From positions 3,782,001 to 3,846,000 of the forward strand of contig JAULSN010000001.1 in NCBI GenBank assembly GCA_033439765.1: a stretch of 64,000 nt of DNA, written 5' to 3'. The notes beneath the pieces are model-generated. The model was given only the letters and a program-made list of their open reading frames with translations, was not told the DNA's origin and searched no databases. The DNA comes from Lasiosphaeria ovina (lineage: Eukaryota; Ascomycota; Sordariomycetes; Sordariales; Lasiosphaeriaceae). The translations under genes and the position numbers were made by a program. Below, in pieces: positions 1-11,171 of the stretch. How positions within the stretch are numbered: position 1 is the first letter of the stretch; the number at the start of each line of letters is the position of its first letter.

Positions 1-2321
1 ACAGCAAGTCCAATAACCCCACACTGGCACTCAAGCAAGCGAGGGATACACAAGCAAGGGCAGATGCGGTGCGGTGCGGTGCGGTGCGGAGGGTTATATA
101 AATTGAAGTTTACGGGCAAAGGCTCATTCGGGTATTTATGTGAGCCCAGCCCATCCCATCCCATCCCATTCCCAGGGCAGCCCAGGTTTGGATGGCGGAG
201 GGGTAGCCAACGTGACAATCAACCGGGACAAGGGCAGGACAGGGCAGGGCGAGAATGGAAGGCGAGAAGCTATGCGCCCAGTCGCACAACACAACACAAC
301 ACAGGATGGATGAATTGCGCCGACAATGGACGGCTGCCCAGTGACAGTTCGGCCAATGCGCGGTGCGTGACGGCAACTGACGGGATCAAGGTCCACCTTG
401 TCAAAGATTGAGACCGCAGAATGGGTGCCGGCTTCGAATTCGCACTCCCCTCCCAGGAACAGAGTCCAGCTACCTGAATACCAGGTATTTGCTGACCTGT
501 TGGTCGCGTCTCTGGTTGTAATGAGATGGATGCTGATCCAAATCTTGATGTCCTCACGGCGCGGCGCAGCGCAACGTTACGTCAAAACCGCAAGGTCTGA
601 ACTTTCACGCCTGCTGCGTAGGTAGGTAACCGGCACGATGGGTTTGGGAATTCGAAAGCTACGCTGGACATTTGGTGGTCGTCTGGCGATAGGTACGGTA
701 CGGTAGTCCGAATACTCTGCCCGAAGAAGAAGGCGACGCCGTGGACGGCAGATAGGACGGGGAATGTGCTGTGTAGCGGAGGATACTCGCGTGTCGGGCC
801 AATATTAAAATTATAAATCCTTGTCGTTCCTTTTACCTTCGGTGTGCATTGTCGCGTGTAAACACATGGAAATACGGGCACTCAAAACTATGTGCAAGCC
901 GAAGTGGCTGGGCCGGAAGCGGCACCCCGCACTGACGAAAGGAATCTCTGGCAACATTGTTCCTGAAGGCGCGGGGAAGCGTCCAAACGACAAAGCTCCC
1001 CGAATCCGCAGCTTGGCTTAGGAACGCCCTAGTCGAGTATAGGCATCATCTAAATACCTTCCATAGCTCTGAATAACTCGGGAGAAGACAGACTAACATA
1101 GAATGGCGTCTTGCTGTGCGCCACCAGCAAGCTGTCCGTCCGATAGCTTCCTCCAATTCACAGGACCCAAGCTTCCCAAGACCTTCAATGCATTAACCTG
1201 CACGTTCTGAAGGGCAATTGTTCAGCAGCCACAGCTACCTGGCTCTCTACCCCGGCACCATTCGTAGTAAATGCCCACGGGACATGGCGACGAAATATCC
1301 AAGGTAGGGACGGGACGCTGCAGGCCATCTTATGCCTAGTCTTAAGACGGCAGCCCAATACCGGACGCCGGAGGCGCATTGCTGTTTTAAGCCTGGCAAG
1401 GAGTGCCAGACTCCGTTGCAGAATCGATGGATTACAGAAATACTCATTCCATATCAAATGATTGCCTTGAGACCTCAGTCACCACATCACCTTGGCCGTC
1501 CTGTGCTTTCCGAATAACAAAGTCGAGGTGGTCATGAACAATGCAACATGCCAAGAGGGTGAGGAGAAGGTATCGTGTGCAGTGCAGCACTAGAGAGAAA
1601 TTAGGAAGGTGTGTAGTTTTTGGTGGTGTGCTCCTGATCTCGGACGTCTGTGTTCTTCGGCGTCAGCTTGCAGATTGGAGATCTGGAATCCCGAAATTGT
1701 TAAGCCACATCAAGGTACGTATTCCGGACGGATATGTGGCTTCAACAAAACAATCAGGTATGGCCTGGGCGTGTGGCTGACAGGTTTGGCTATTATGTAA
1801 TAGCCCCTCTGGGATTCTTCAGAGTTCAGGCCAACCTGACGAATATCACGTGCGGCGGATCAAGTCAGCCACATCAAATCACCCGAGCCGCCACAAGCCA
1901 CCGGGAGCAAAGAGCGCCCCCCCATAACGGCACATCGCTTCACCCTGGCCTTGAAGTCTAAATCATAAAATCTTCAACCTTGAACCTGCCGACAAGTCCT
2001 TCGCTTCGACGATACTTCAGTAGACAAACGCATCGCCCGACAGACGACTGTCGCCGATACCCGTCCTCGATCACGTCGCGCGGCACGTCGCGCGCGCACA
2101 ACATCGCCACCGTCGCGTCGTCGTCGAGAGCACGAGAGCAGGCTTGATCTTGCCTTGGGGTCAGTTTCGCTCGATTATCTCCAAGTCTTGATCATTCCGA
2201 TCGTGACACCTGTCCCTATCTCATATCCGACCTACCTACTGCACCGAGGCACCTTTATCCCCATCAGCGTGGTCTTTCAGCCTACCCTACACTCCCTCGT
2301 TTACCGCTCTCGCCCCTCGAC
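1..2321. other. Intergenic region upstream of nab2, no supported gene
   Basis: No open frame here shows recognisable protein features or plausible exon chains. Visible items are a (TGCGG)5 run at about 65-89 and a CCCAT run at about 150-172. The last 300 bases before 2322 are CT-rich with several CGTCG-type runs, as expected for a fungal promoter and 5' leader. Confidence 0.6.
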
Positions 2322-3226
2322 ATGTCGGTCGAAATCGCCCTTGGCACGCCACTGGCGGATGCCTTGAACACAATTATCCAAGCAAAAATCACAGACCTTG
2401 GCTGGATAAGTGGTAGTGCCGAGGCTGGCGCCATGTCGGAGTACTTTGTTCTCATGCTCGCAAACGGAAAGACACAAAACGATATCGCTGCCGAAATTGC
2501 GGGCGACTTGCTTGGTCTCGGTCCAGATGATGAAACGGCGCCCGCTTTCTCGAAGTGGCTCTTCGAACAGATTGATGCGCTCAACTTGGCAAACCCCGCC
2601 AGCACTGCGCCAGCTAATGGCCACAATGGAGGAGAACAAGCACAGGACGACGACATGGATGGCGGCTTTGACGCGGGCATGGATTCTATGACGGACGCGC
2701 CCGCCAACGAGCTGGCCAACGAGCTGAATGCGTATGTCTCCCAGTTCAAAAAGCGCGACCACTCGAGTATGCTAACCAACCTAGTCCTACCGGGCCCAAG
2801 GCTATGCGAAATGGTAATTCACGCGGCCCTGGCCGAGAAAACCGGCTAGTGGGCCAAATCAATCGAGCCATGGACCGAACCCACGAGTCCGTCCTCCATC
2901 GAGTTCGCGGCCAGTCTGGCAACGAGAGGATCGGTAGAAGCGCCCCAACTGGGCCAAGAATGGGTGTCGGCAGGCAGCCACGGACCGCCAATGCCAACGC
3001 GCGTGCTACGAGTATCGCTGCTGGCCTGGCCAATATGGGCGGCATGCCAACTGGCCCGACAGCAATGGGCCCGATAGTCCCGATGAACGGCATGAACCCC
3101 ATGAACCCCATGAATGCTATGAACCCCGGTTTTATGCCTCCAGATATCTTCAGCATGATGGAGCAACAAAGCCGCATGCTCCAGCAAATGCAACATCAAC
3201 TCATGCACCAACAACAACAACAACAA

Positions 3227-3264
<38 letters not shown>

Positions 3265-4015
3265 CAACGGAGGGATGAAAAACAACAACGGCAATGGCCA
3301 CGGACGGTCTCTGTTCGAGAGATCAAGCCGGCCAAACAACTTTCGGAGAGGGGGGGCCCACCAGCAGCACAATGGCCACACAGCGCCACAGCATCAGCCC
3401 CCAGAAGCCATCGTGGCGGAGGTGACTGAGGAGGGCGAAGATGTTGAGATGGGGCAGGCCAAGCGCGAACCTCCCAACCCGGATGAGACCATCTGCAAGT
3501 ACAACCTGCGTTGCCAGAACAAAGAGTGCAAGTTTGCGCACCAGTCGCCAGCGGCGCCACCCGGCATCACGATCGATGTCACTGATGTTTGCACCTTCGG
3601 AGTCGCCTGCAAGAACCGGAAGTGTGTGGGTCGCCACCCGTCGCCGGCTACCAAGATGGCGCATCAGAGCGAGATGGATTGCAAGTTTTTCCCCAACTGC
3701 GCCAACCCTCACTGCCAGTTCCGGCACCCCACAATGCCGCCTTGCAGAAATGGCGGCGAGTGCAAGGTGCCCAACTGCAAGTACACGCATGTCAAGACGG
3801 CCTGCAAATTCCGCCCCTGCACCAACCGGTTCTGCCCCTTCACGCACGAAGAGGGGCAGCGGGGCACGTTCCACGACAAGGTTTGGGTGGCGGACGAGGG
3901 CAAGGAACATGTCAGCGAACGGAAGTTCGTGGATGAGAACGTCACGGAGGATCTTGTCCTGCCCGGGTCGGAGGGAATGAATCCGGAAGCCGGAGCGCCG
4001 GAGGTGATCGTTTAG
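2322..4015 (+). CDS. nab2: Nab2-type nuclear poly(A) RNA-binding CCCH zinc-finger protein
   Basis: Two exons, 2322-2731 and 2785-4015, give 546 aa. The 53-bp intron has donor GTATGT, branch GCTAAC and acceptor CTAG, and the phase-2 join restores one frame. Residues 1 to about 90 resemble the helical PWI-like N-terminal domain of Nab2. Next come an acidic linker, an Arg/Gly-Asn stretch, a Met-Asn-Pro repeat, and a glutamine tract of about 19 residues encoded by mixed CAA/CAG near 3210-3260. The C-terminal part has five short Cys-Cys-Cys-His fingers between roughly 3490 and 3860, the tandem poly(A)-binding array of the family. Nab2 controls poly(A) tail length and mRNA export from the nucleus. 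The start is the first ATG of the conserved domain. Both the domain order and the finger array support the call strongly. Confidence 0.93.
3210..3262 (+). repeat. CAA/CAG trinucleotide run coding polyglutamine in nab2
   Basis: A run of CAA codons followed by about ten pure CAG codons, in the sense frame for glutamine. Pure CAG stretches are length-unstable, so this tract may vary among strains. Confidence 0.9.
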
Positions 4016-4907
4016 GGACATGTCGGCGCGGCGAACAACCGGATCCCGGTAGTCTTTTGATGGGATGTAGAGGTTAGGGTAGCGGTCGGTCTTTGCCGTC
4101 GTCGTCTTGACGGACCGGCCTTCACAGTGGGCATGATGGGGTCACCCCAACTAAGGTGTTAAAAAGATGTGTAGCTATTTCTGGGCTATCGGGTAGCTGG
4201 TTTCTGGGGAGGGGCATCTGTACTATATCACTGAAGGGCGAGCGAGAACCGAAACTCTTCGATGACCATCAAGGCGTTAAAGGGGGGGGGGGGGGGGGTT
4301 ATTAGCATACAGATGGAAGGGAATGCAAGGCGCCGTTGAGGTCTAATCGCGGCGTGTATGCCCGCAGGGACGTAGCGAAGTTAGTGGTATCCGTACCTTC
4401 ATTGGATGATTCGGGGCTGCATAGCCATGGAGGAGAGAGTGTAATTGCAGCGACTACCTCTGGAATACTGCCGTGTTATTCACAAAAAAAGGCATTCTAC
4501 CCATCCCATCCTATATTCAAAGTGAAAGAATGAAATCAAGCCAGGATTTTATGTATTGACTAATAATAAAGCTTGGACGCAACGTAGCGGAATTCGGGGT
4601 TGATACAACCCGTATCCGTACCCCGTACTCCATACAGCATGTAATCCACGTGTTGCCGCCGAAGCTTCCGTTTTCTGACTGGTCGGTCGCGGTTTGCCTG
4701 GCCGCAGCATCCACCAATCATAGTTTGGTGCAGGGACCCAAAATTTGTCGCTCTTTTCTGGTGCCCCGCGTACTAGCAGCTGGATCGCGAGGTCAACCGT
4801 CCCTCGCCACGGTTCTGCCTTTCCTTTTACCCCTTCGTTTCCTCTGGCTCGCGTATCCTAACCAATAGTAATAATATCGCATTTAAGTTGAGCTGCGCGC
4901 ACAGCCA
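4016..4907. other. Intergenic region downstream of nab2
   Basis: This is 892 bases without a supported gene. It holds the nab2 3' region and an uninterrupted run of 17 G at 4282-4298. AT content rises after about 4490, toward the transposon remnant. Confidence 0.55.
4282..4298 (+). repeat. Homopolymer run of 17 guanines
   Basis: Seventeen consecutive G in the nab2 3' flank. Such a run can form G-quadruplex structure, and it is also a place where sequencing and assembly commonly miscount length. Confidence 0.9.
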
Positions 4908-5216
4908 ATGGAGCCAACGGCCGTGGTTCCGGAGACTCCTTTCAAACCCCCCTCTCGCACGCCCCGTAGGAAATCTATCAGTTTAGGACTTAAGAATCTA
5001 CTACCTCTACCCCCATCGCCACCAAACCAGTTCAACGTCAAGATCACCGGTCAACTCGAGTATATCAAGAATCCAGTATACTTCAAGGCCATCAGGGATA
5101 AACAGGAGCCGCCCAGGCCTCTTGGGGAGTCCTCTACTTATACCGTGGAGGTTGGGCGAGATGTACATAATGCCATTCCTCAGGCCGGATTGGCCATTCA
5201 ACTGGCCATTCTATAG
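4908..5216 (+). CDS. Orphan short protein, possibly a truncated gene next to a transposon
   Basis: An ATG-initiated frame of 102 codons. I do not recognise the family. The N-terminal third is Pro/Ser/Arg-rich, with TP motifs like phosphorylation sites and a PLPPSPP stretch. A more globular part follows with aromatic and charged residues (residues about 42-90). Codon use looks coding: third positions are mixed but the frame is stop-free with plausible composition. The last residues (after about residue 88) lose the pattern, and the frame ends only about 245 bases before the transposase remnant. The original gene may therefore have continued and been cut by the insertion. It could also be a small self-standing gene or a chance ORF. 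Confidence 0.4.
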   Translation: MEPTAVVPETPFKPPSRTPRRKSISLGLKNLLPLPPSPPNQFNVKITGQLEYIKNPVYFKAIRDKQEPPRPLGESSTYTVEVGRDVHNAIPQAGLAIQLAIL

Positions 5217-5459
5217 ATCATTAAGATGCAGAAGTATGTTACTTTCTACTGTTTTACCACTACAGAAACATTTTAAAGCACAGTTCCAATACTGATATAT
5301 TACGCCCACTCTGAAGCGTAGTTTTCCAAATAGTTGGTGCCCTCTCTACCCTCATGCTTAAAGTCAACGCCTGCCTTTCTATAGTGGGTAGCAATTACGT
5401 CTAACCAGGTGCCCACAGTATTCGCAGACTCCTTTAGGAACTGTCGGAACGCTGCCTCC

Positions 5460-6200
5460 GAGATAGAATCGCCTCCCTGCTAAGTATAATACCGCCTGAC
5501 AAAAGCCTTGAGATCGCCAACGTACGCCTCGATGGGGTTGAAGTCTAGGGAGTAGGGAGGAAGATACCAGAGCAATTCTTCGTGATCCCTACAAAGTGCC
5601 GCCACAGCAGGGTGTTTGTGCCACAAAGCGTTGTCCATTACCAGTATACTATTCCTCGCAGGAAACAGATTCATCTTAGGGAGGAGGCAATCGCGAAGCC
5701 AGAGGAAGAAGCCCTCGCTTATAGTGTGGCCTTTATACAGGAGAACGTCGATAATGCCGTCAACAGATATCGCCGGCAACAGGTGAAAGCGACGCCCTCT
5801 CACAAGCGTTACGTAGTTCCAGGGAGCAACTCCTTTAGGCTACCAGCCAGTTCTGCGTACCCCATCTCGACGATTAACGCCAGATTCATCGCAGAAGACG
5901 TACATCTCAGCGCTGAACAGTGTTACACGGCATGCCCAGTCAAGCCGGGGCACATCGTTCTGTTAGCGGGGCCGTAGCTCCATCTTCTTCTTTGACCATT
6001 CGGCTGCCTTGAGGTTGCGAGAAATCGTTGCGGTGCTGACGAGGATATGGCATTCGATGTATAGGAAGTATTAAATCTCGTCAAGGTAAAGGTCAGGCTT
6101 CTGTACTGTCTAAAGAGGCGGTTAGCCTTTGAGGTCAAGGAGATGGGGAGGGAGGATAGAGATGGCAATAGCTTCGAAGAACTACAAGGCACCAAGGCTT
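5460..6200 (-). pseudogene. Tc1/mariner-type (DD34E) transposase remnant with RIP-like stops
   Basis: Read on the minus strand, one frame carries a degenerate transposase. A helix-turn-helix segment lies near 6060-6000 (VSTATISRNLKAAEW). Then comes the first catalytic Asp in a CDESG motif near 5890, the second Asp in MDNALWH near 5635, and the final Glu in DFNPIE near 5530. The spacing of 34 residues between the last two is that of Tc1/IS630 elements. The frame is broken by four stops, at 6112-6110 (TAG), 6073-6071 (TAA), 5965-5963 (TAA) and 5842-5840 (TAG). All four could arise from glutamine codons by C-to-T change in a CpA context, the RIP signature. The upstream N-terminus was not resolved and no intact open frame remains, so the element cannot be autonomous. 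Terminal inverted repeats were not established. Confidence 0.85.
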
Positions 6201-7100
6201 CAATACTCGAGCATTCTAAGCCTAGGCGTTATCACTAAATAGTTGCCCTATAAGGCGGAAGTGTTTCTAGTAGCGATAAGCGTGACCCTTCGAAATGCTA
6301 GCTTATTTTGCAATCTCCACGGCTTTCTGGCTCATGTCGAGCATTGCCCAGGTCGTGGCCTTCTGCGTGTCGTTTATGTGCCGCACCATAATCGCGGGTT
6401 TAAAAAAAGTAATAGAATGCTTGAGAATGACTTCAAATAGCGTAGACAATTGATCTACGTAATTACGGCTTATTTTAGTGGACTTTTTGGTGGTTTAAGT
6501 AGGTAGGAATGAGGTTTGCAGCATTTGGACCATCACGACGCGCATGTGTGCAGCGGCGCGCGTACGGATTTTAGCGCCTTGGCAAAAGTGCCTTGGTGTT
6601 TGCAAGGCACAGTGCAGACTTATTGGTGGGGACAGTGGGCTTGCCCGACGAGACTAGGTTCAGTCGCCCCACCTTAGCTAAGCGAAGCTATGTGCTTCAG
6701 CAATGGTGGGGTTGACTCTGCGGAGCCAAAACTCTGTTCTGAATTGGCAAGATAAATGCCACCCACCTCCACAGACCGTCTTTGACATCCAGCCCCCGTC
6801 TTGCACACCCACCCAACATCAGATCATCACACGACCGTCTTTGACGCCGGCCAATGTCTCGCAAATCCACCCAACATCAGATCATCACACGGCTGAGCCC
6901 CTAGCCTCCACCGACCTCCCAGACGGCCGTCGTACCTCGTGTGCCACGACGTGGTCTCCGCCGGTCTATTCTGCACCACAACAAACTGGCCACAGCAATT
7001 ATATACCTGGGTACCAACACCTTCCAGAAAAGCCCTTGCTTCACATTGCTCCCGATAGAATGACTAATGTGTCCTGCATCAGTGCCAGTGCCAGTGCCAC
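6201..7100. other. Transposon flank and upstream region of the next gene
   Basis: No supported gene. It includes an imperfect inverted repeat CGTAGA/TCTACG around CAATTG at 6441-6459, AT-richer sequence to about 6500 that may hold the end of the mobile element, and the tandem repeat at 6774-6891. Confidence 0.45.
6774..6891 (+). repeat. Two-copy tandem repeat, unit about 58-59 bp
   Basis: The 13-mer GACCGTCTTTGAC occurs at 6774-6786 and 6833-6845. A 25-base segment ending ATCAGATCATCACACG recurs at 6809-6833 and 6867-6891. The copies are offset by 58-59 bases with a diverged middle part. Confidence 0.8.
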
Positions 7101-7163
7101 TATGGCAACCAAGTCCATGGCTCCCTTGCCCCGGCACCGCATCCTGCACCATCTCCGCCTAGA

Positions 7164-8343
7164 ATGGGAGTCACATCACCGGCAACTGGTGTACAAATAA
7201 ATGCGGTCTACCCCTTCCTTTACGAGCCCGACATCAAGGACCTGGAACACCTCGCCGCGGACATGACCATGGAGCAAGCCGATTTCTGTTGTAATAAGTC
7301 GGTTGCCGTTTACATCATGACGGCGGAGAAAACACTCTTCCCTCGGGCTTACCTACTACTCGAGATGCTCCATAACCACCTTTACGACAAATGGTTTCGC
7401 CCCTACCGCAGGAAGCTTGAATACGGCCAGTTTCTCGCCAGGACCATCGTGCCTCAGTACCCCTCGCTCCCTACCGGCGCAGGGCCTGGCGACGTGGTTG
7501 ACATTGTTATTCCCGTTCACGCAGCTATCAGCATCAGAGCGGAGGAAGCTCGACTCGCTCTCAAGGAGCTCGGCTCCAGCCCTCAGAATAAGTCTGCTCG
7601 AACCCAGACTTCCTAGAGAATACTGGAGGGGGCTTGACAGAAATCGGTCCCTTTCGTCCATCATTCGACATCAGGAGTTTTTTATTCTCCAGCCACTCTT
7701 CCGGGCCCTCGCCATTGTCATCCGTGGCGACTCATTTAACGCTCAGGTTTTAGATATCGGGCAGCTTAGTGTCCTGGTCATCCGTACCGGCATGGAGGAA
7801 GGCCTAAGTGCCCCTATCTCCTTCGACCCGATCGCCCACCAGATTACAGCGTTTCTCCACGGCTCCCACGGCGAGACAGCCGTTGAGACGGCGCTCGATA
7901 CTGCTGTTGACTTTGTGATGGATTTGGAGGAACGCGAATTGGCGGCGTTTGGTCTTCGACCTGATCCTGTTGCCTCAACTCGTGGTCTTGAGGACGGATG
8001 CTTTCGAGGTCCGAGTTTTCGACATAAAGCTATCCGACTGGGGTGGGCCCGGTGGGGGGATGACCCCTTGGTCGGGCCAAGCTCTCAGTGGGTTGACCTA
8101 GACAAGTACGAGGAGAAACCCGGATGGAGCGAGCGCGAAGTTAAGCGCTGGAATGCGAGGGTGGAGAAGGAGCGGATGCCGGCCGCAGGAGAGCTCAAGG
8201 TAGCACCAGCCCCTGGGCAAATATGGAGCGAGCGCGAAATTCAGCTCTGGAATGCGAGGGCGAAGGAGCGGATGCCGGCCGCGGGAGAGCTCAAGGCAGC
8301 ACCACCTCCTGGGGAAGTGTCAGGGGTTTTATCGCCAGTCTGA
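7164..8343 (+). pseudogene. Unknown protein gene with apparent frame break and C-terminal tandem repeats
   Basis: I do not recognise this family. From ATG 7164 a well-coding frame runs to about 7590. It has a hydrophobic/aromatic pattern, including a segment around residues 45-95 rich in Leu, Tyr and Arg, and it ends at 7614-7616. The next frame (+1) then continues with equally protein-like sequence (from about LLEPRLPREYW) to 8343. No GT-AG intron of credible length bridges the two frames, so a one-base insertion or two-base deletion near 7585-7595 is the simplest reading. Sequence error is possible. The C-terminus carries two copies of a roughly 33-residue repeat (WSERE...NAR...ERMPAAGELK) at 8122-8220 and 8221-8319. 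The same frame stays open for about 80 bases upstream of 7164, so the true start may lie in an earlier exon. Confidence 0.5.
8122..8319 (+). repeat. Two 99-bp in-frame coding repeats
   Basis: Two adjacent, highly similar units of about 99 bases. Each encodes a WSERE-start, APG-end module of about 33 residues at the C-terminus of the unknown gene. Differences are a few substitutions and one codon gap, suggesting a fairly recent duplication or recent homogenisation. Confidence 0.8.
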
Positions 8344-8654
8344 AGGAGTGTAACAGAGGCGCGAACGGGGCACAATAAAAGTAACAATTAGGTGGTGGAC
8401 TGGAGGGTGGTTGAGGGTGCCGAAAAGAGCGGGTCAAGGCTAGCCAGAATTGGCACCAGGACGGCAAAACATGACGTTTTCCTGTACTCCTAAGTTCCGG
8501 GACGGGACGGACAACCTCAATTGATGAATTATGTAACCACGGTGCCACACCTCGAATTATGACTGCCTGGCCCTGCACCACAACGCGTTCCTTATGTTGT
8601 TTCCGGGACTGGTGCTGAACCATTGACGCCCAGTTCTCCCTTCCCCGGCCCCAG
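8344..8654. other. Intergenic region before hem14
   Basis: About 310 bases. No gene or distinctive element was seen, and it presumably contains the hem14 promoter. Confidence 0.5.
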
Positions 8655-10870
8655 ATGCGGCGAGGTCAAGCCTTCGGTGGCATCCACGCCCTTCAGGGCC
8701 GGCGCCGGCGCGTCACCGTCTCCAGCCTGTGCATATGGTCTGGGGGACTCGCATTGAGCTCGACCTCGACCTCGACATCGACCTCGACGCGCTCCCTGAG
8801 CTTAAGCACGCGTTTTGCGAACACGAATGGCCTCTCGCACCGGCGTCAACACGACGTCCGCGACCCCGAAACGTCGGCAAGCAACGGGCAAGCTGCAAGA
8901 CGCTATGCCACCGCTTCCCCGACCTCCAAACCACCGCGCACCATTGCTGTCCTGGGTGGCGGCCTGACGGGCCTGACGACTGCGTACTATCTGACACGAT
9001 TTATGCCCAACGCCAGGATCACCATCTACGAGGCCAGCGACCGACTGGGCGGGTGGATCGACACTGACGAGGTCACCGTCGAGACGCCCGACGGCACCAA
9101 AGGCACCGTGCTATTCGAGCGCGGCGCTCGCACAATAAAGACGCTGACCAGCCAACCCAAGTGGGACGACATTGTCTTCTTTGATCTGGTGCGTCAGAAT
9201 GGTCTGGTCTGCACAGACAGGACTGGGTGGCCGGCCGGCTGGCCGACGGACTGACTCCTTGCGCTCTTCAGGTCACCCAACTCAGCCTCAAGAGCGAGCT
9301 TCGATACACGAACCATGGTGACCACACCCGGCGCTTCATATACTACCCAGACCACCTTGTCGACGTCACCGGGCCCGTCCTCAAGCCGTCGCAGCCGTTT
9401 ACCTCGATTCTCTCCTGCCTAGCCACATTGTACAGCCTACTCACGGAGCCGCTCTTCAAGGGCGTAATACCCTCTGTGTATAACTACTACAAAAGGGTGG
9501 TGGAGCCAAAGAGGAATACTATAAACACCCGCAAGAATCCTCTACATGCCACATTAGTGTCGGAAGACGTGTCAATCGGTCATTTCTTTCGCAGTGCCTT
9601 TGGCCGTCCCGATATGGTAGACAATGTGCTCTCAGCTATGATTCACGGCATTTACGGCGGCGACGTGAACAAGTTGAGCTTCAGGAGCAGTCCCTTTTTC
9701 CGCATTATTTCGCCAGTCCTTGCGAAATCCGCCGACGAGGTGACGGTATATCGAGACGACCTCGATTTGCTGTTTCAATTAAGCGCTTCCGATCCGAATA
9801 CGTTCGTTACAGCCTGGGAACTACTCAACGCCGAATACATTTGGTTCCGCAACGGCTTTCGCACCTTGACCGACGCGCTGGAGGCTTCGCTCAGGGCGAA
9901 TCCGAAAGTGACCATCAGGACGGGCGAGCCTGTCGAGTCGGTCACCTATCATTCGACGCAGACAGTTGCGGTAGCGACAAAGAAACAGACGACGGCAGAT
10001 CTCCATGACAAGGTAGTTTCGACCATCTTTGCCAAGACTCTCGCATCTGTCACGGGTGGCAAGCTGCCGACGTTGGCCAAGTCGCACGCCGTGTCGATTC
10101 TAGTCGTCAACCTATGGTATCCGACACCGGGGCTCAACGGCCCGAACAAGGGTTTTGGCTATCTCATACCACAAAGCGGAGCGGCTGGCAATCAGGAGTG
10201 TGTCTTGGGGGTCCTGTTTGATTCGGACCGCCTTACCGGCCTCGAGCCAGACGGTATCCCCGAGGGCGATACTCTTCCGGGCACCAAGCTTACTGTCATG
10301 ATGGGCGGCCACCTCTGGGATGGCTTTCCAAAGGAGTTGTGGCCGAGCAAAGAAGAAGCGATCGCCATGGCCAAAGCCGCCGTCGCACGTCACCTTGACA
10401 TACCACAGGCCGAGACAGACCGAGCCGTAGCGCGCGTCAAGATCTGCCACGAGTGCATCCCCCAGCAGTACACTCATCACACGGTGCGGATGGAAGAAGC
10501 GCGCGCGGAGCTCGAAAGCGCTTTCCGTGGCCAGCTGGCCGTTGCGGGCGGCTCGTACCAGCCCCCTGGAGTGCTGGCCAGCCTCCGGGCCGGCTGCGAG
10601 ATGGCCGGGCAGATTGCGGACAGCTTGGGGTCCCCAGTCGGGAGTACCGGGCTGGGCCGATTCACGGACACGCAAGGAGACATACGAGACTTCTACTCCG
10701 ACGAAAACTGCAAAGGGAGAATGCCAATGCGGTATAGCAACCGCCGCGCCTCGGTTTCGGACAACTGGAGTAAAATGATCAAGGAAAACCCTTGGCACGA
10801 ATTTGGAGATGCTACCGAGGAACTTATTAGGAGGTTGGACAATGCGGACAAACAAAACAAGGCAAAATGA
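8655..10870 (+). CDS. hem14: Protoporphyrinogen oxidase, mitochondrial
   Basis: Exons 8655-9188 and 9272-10870 (83-bp intron, GTGCGT donor, CTGAC branch, CAG acceptor, phase 0) give 710 aa. Residues 1 to about 90 are rich in Arg, Ser and Ala with a Ser-Thr repeat, consistent with a mitochondrial presequence. At about residue 100 the dinucleotide-binding motif GGGLTGLTTAYYL begins the FAD domain, followed by the YEASDRLGGW motif and ERGARTI. The C-terminus returns to the FAD domain with a GGSYQPPG-type segment and later GGCEMAG-like helix. The enzyme oxidises protoporphyrinogen IX to protoporphyrin IX, the penultimate haem step, at the mitochondrial inner membrane. Length is above the usual 550-650 because of the long leader and linker segments. 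The N-terminal start is the first in-frame ATG and is the least certain point. Confidence 0.92.
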
Positions 10871-11171
10871 ACAATAGAAATCGCCCCCGATATCTTCACT
10901 GCCTTGCCAGTCTTTGTGAGTGAAAGATTTGCAGGTCAGCTCGGGAGTATATATGTGTGTGGGGATATGCCACTGTTCCCGGCAAGTATCCATGGAAATG
11001 GGATTCGAATGTCTGTACGCCTAACTCTCTCTATTTCATCCGTATTTAAAGCCACACTCCGCGGGGCGTGCGTGGAACACAGTGTCTGGAGGTGAAACGG
11101 CGAGGGGGACGCTATATATAACCCCCCGCCCCCGAGAATCTCGAAGCTCAGAGTCGAACAACTTCTCCAAC
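10871..11171 (+). promoter_or_regulatory. hem14 3' region and promoter of the phosphotransferase-like gene
   Basis: About 300 bases. A TATATATAA element at 11113-11121 sits about 50 bases before the likely ATG at 11172, a plausible TATA position for a short leader. No other element is recognised. Confidence 0.45.

Noticed and set aside
3323..4021. A 232-codon minus-strand frame opposite the nab2 zinc fingers
   Set aside because: Cys/Gly codons on the sense strand create an open antisense frame; the sense frame has five CCCH fingers.
8755..8790. GACCTC repeat as a stand-alone satellite
   Set aside because: It lies in the hem14 presequence and encodes the Ser-Thr repeat there; length is small.
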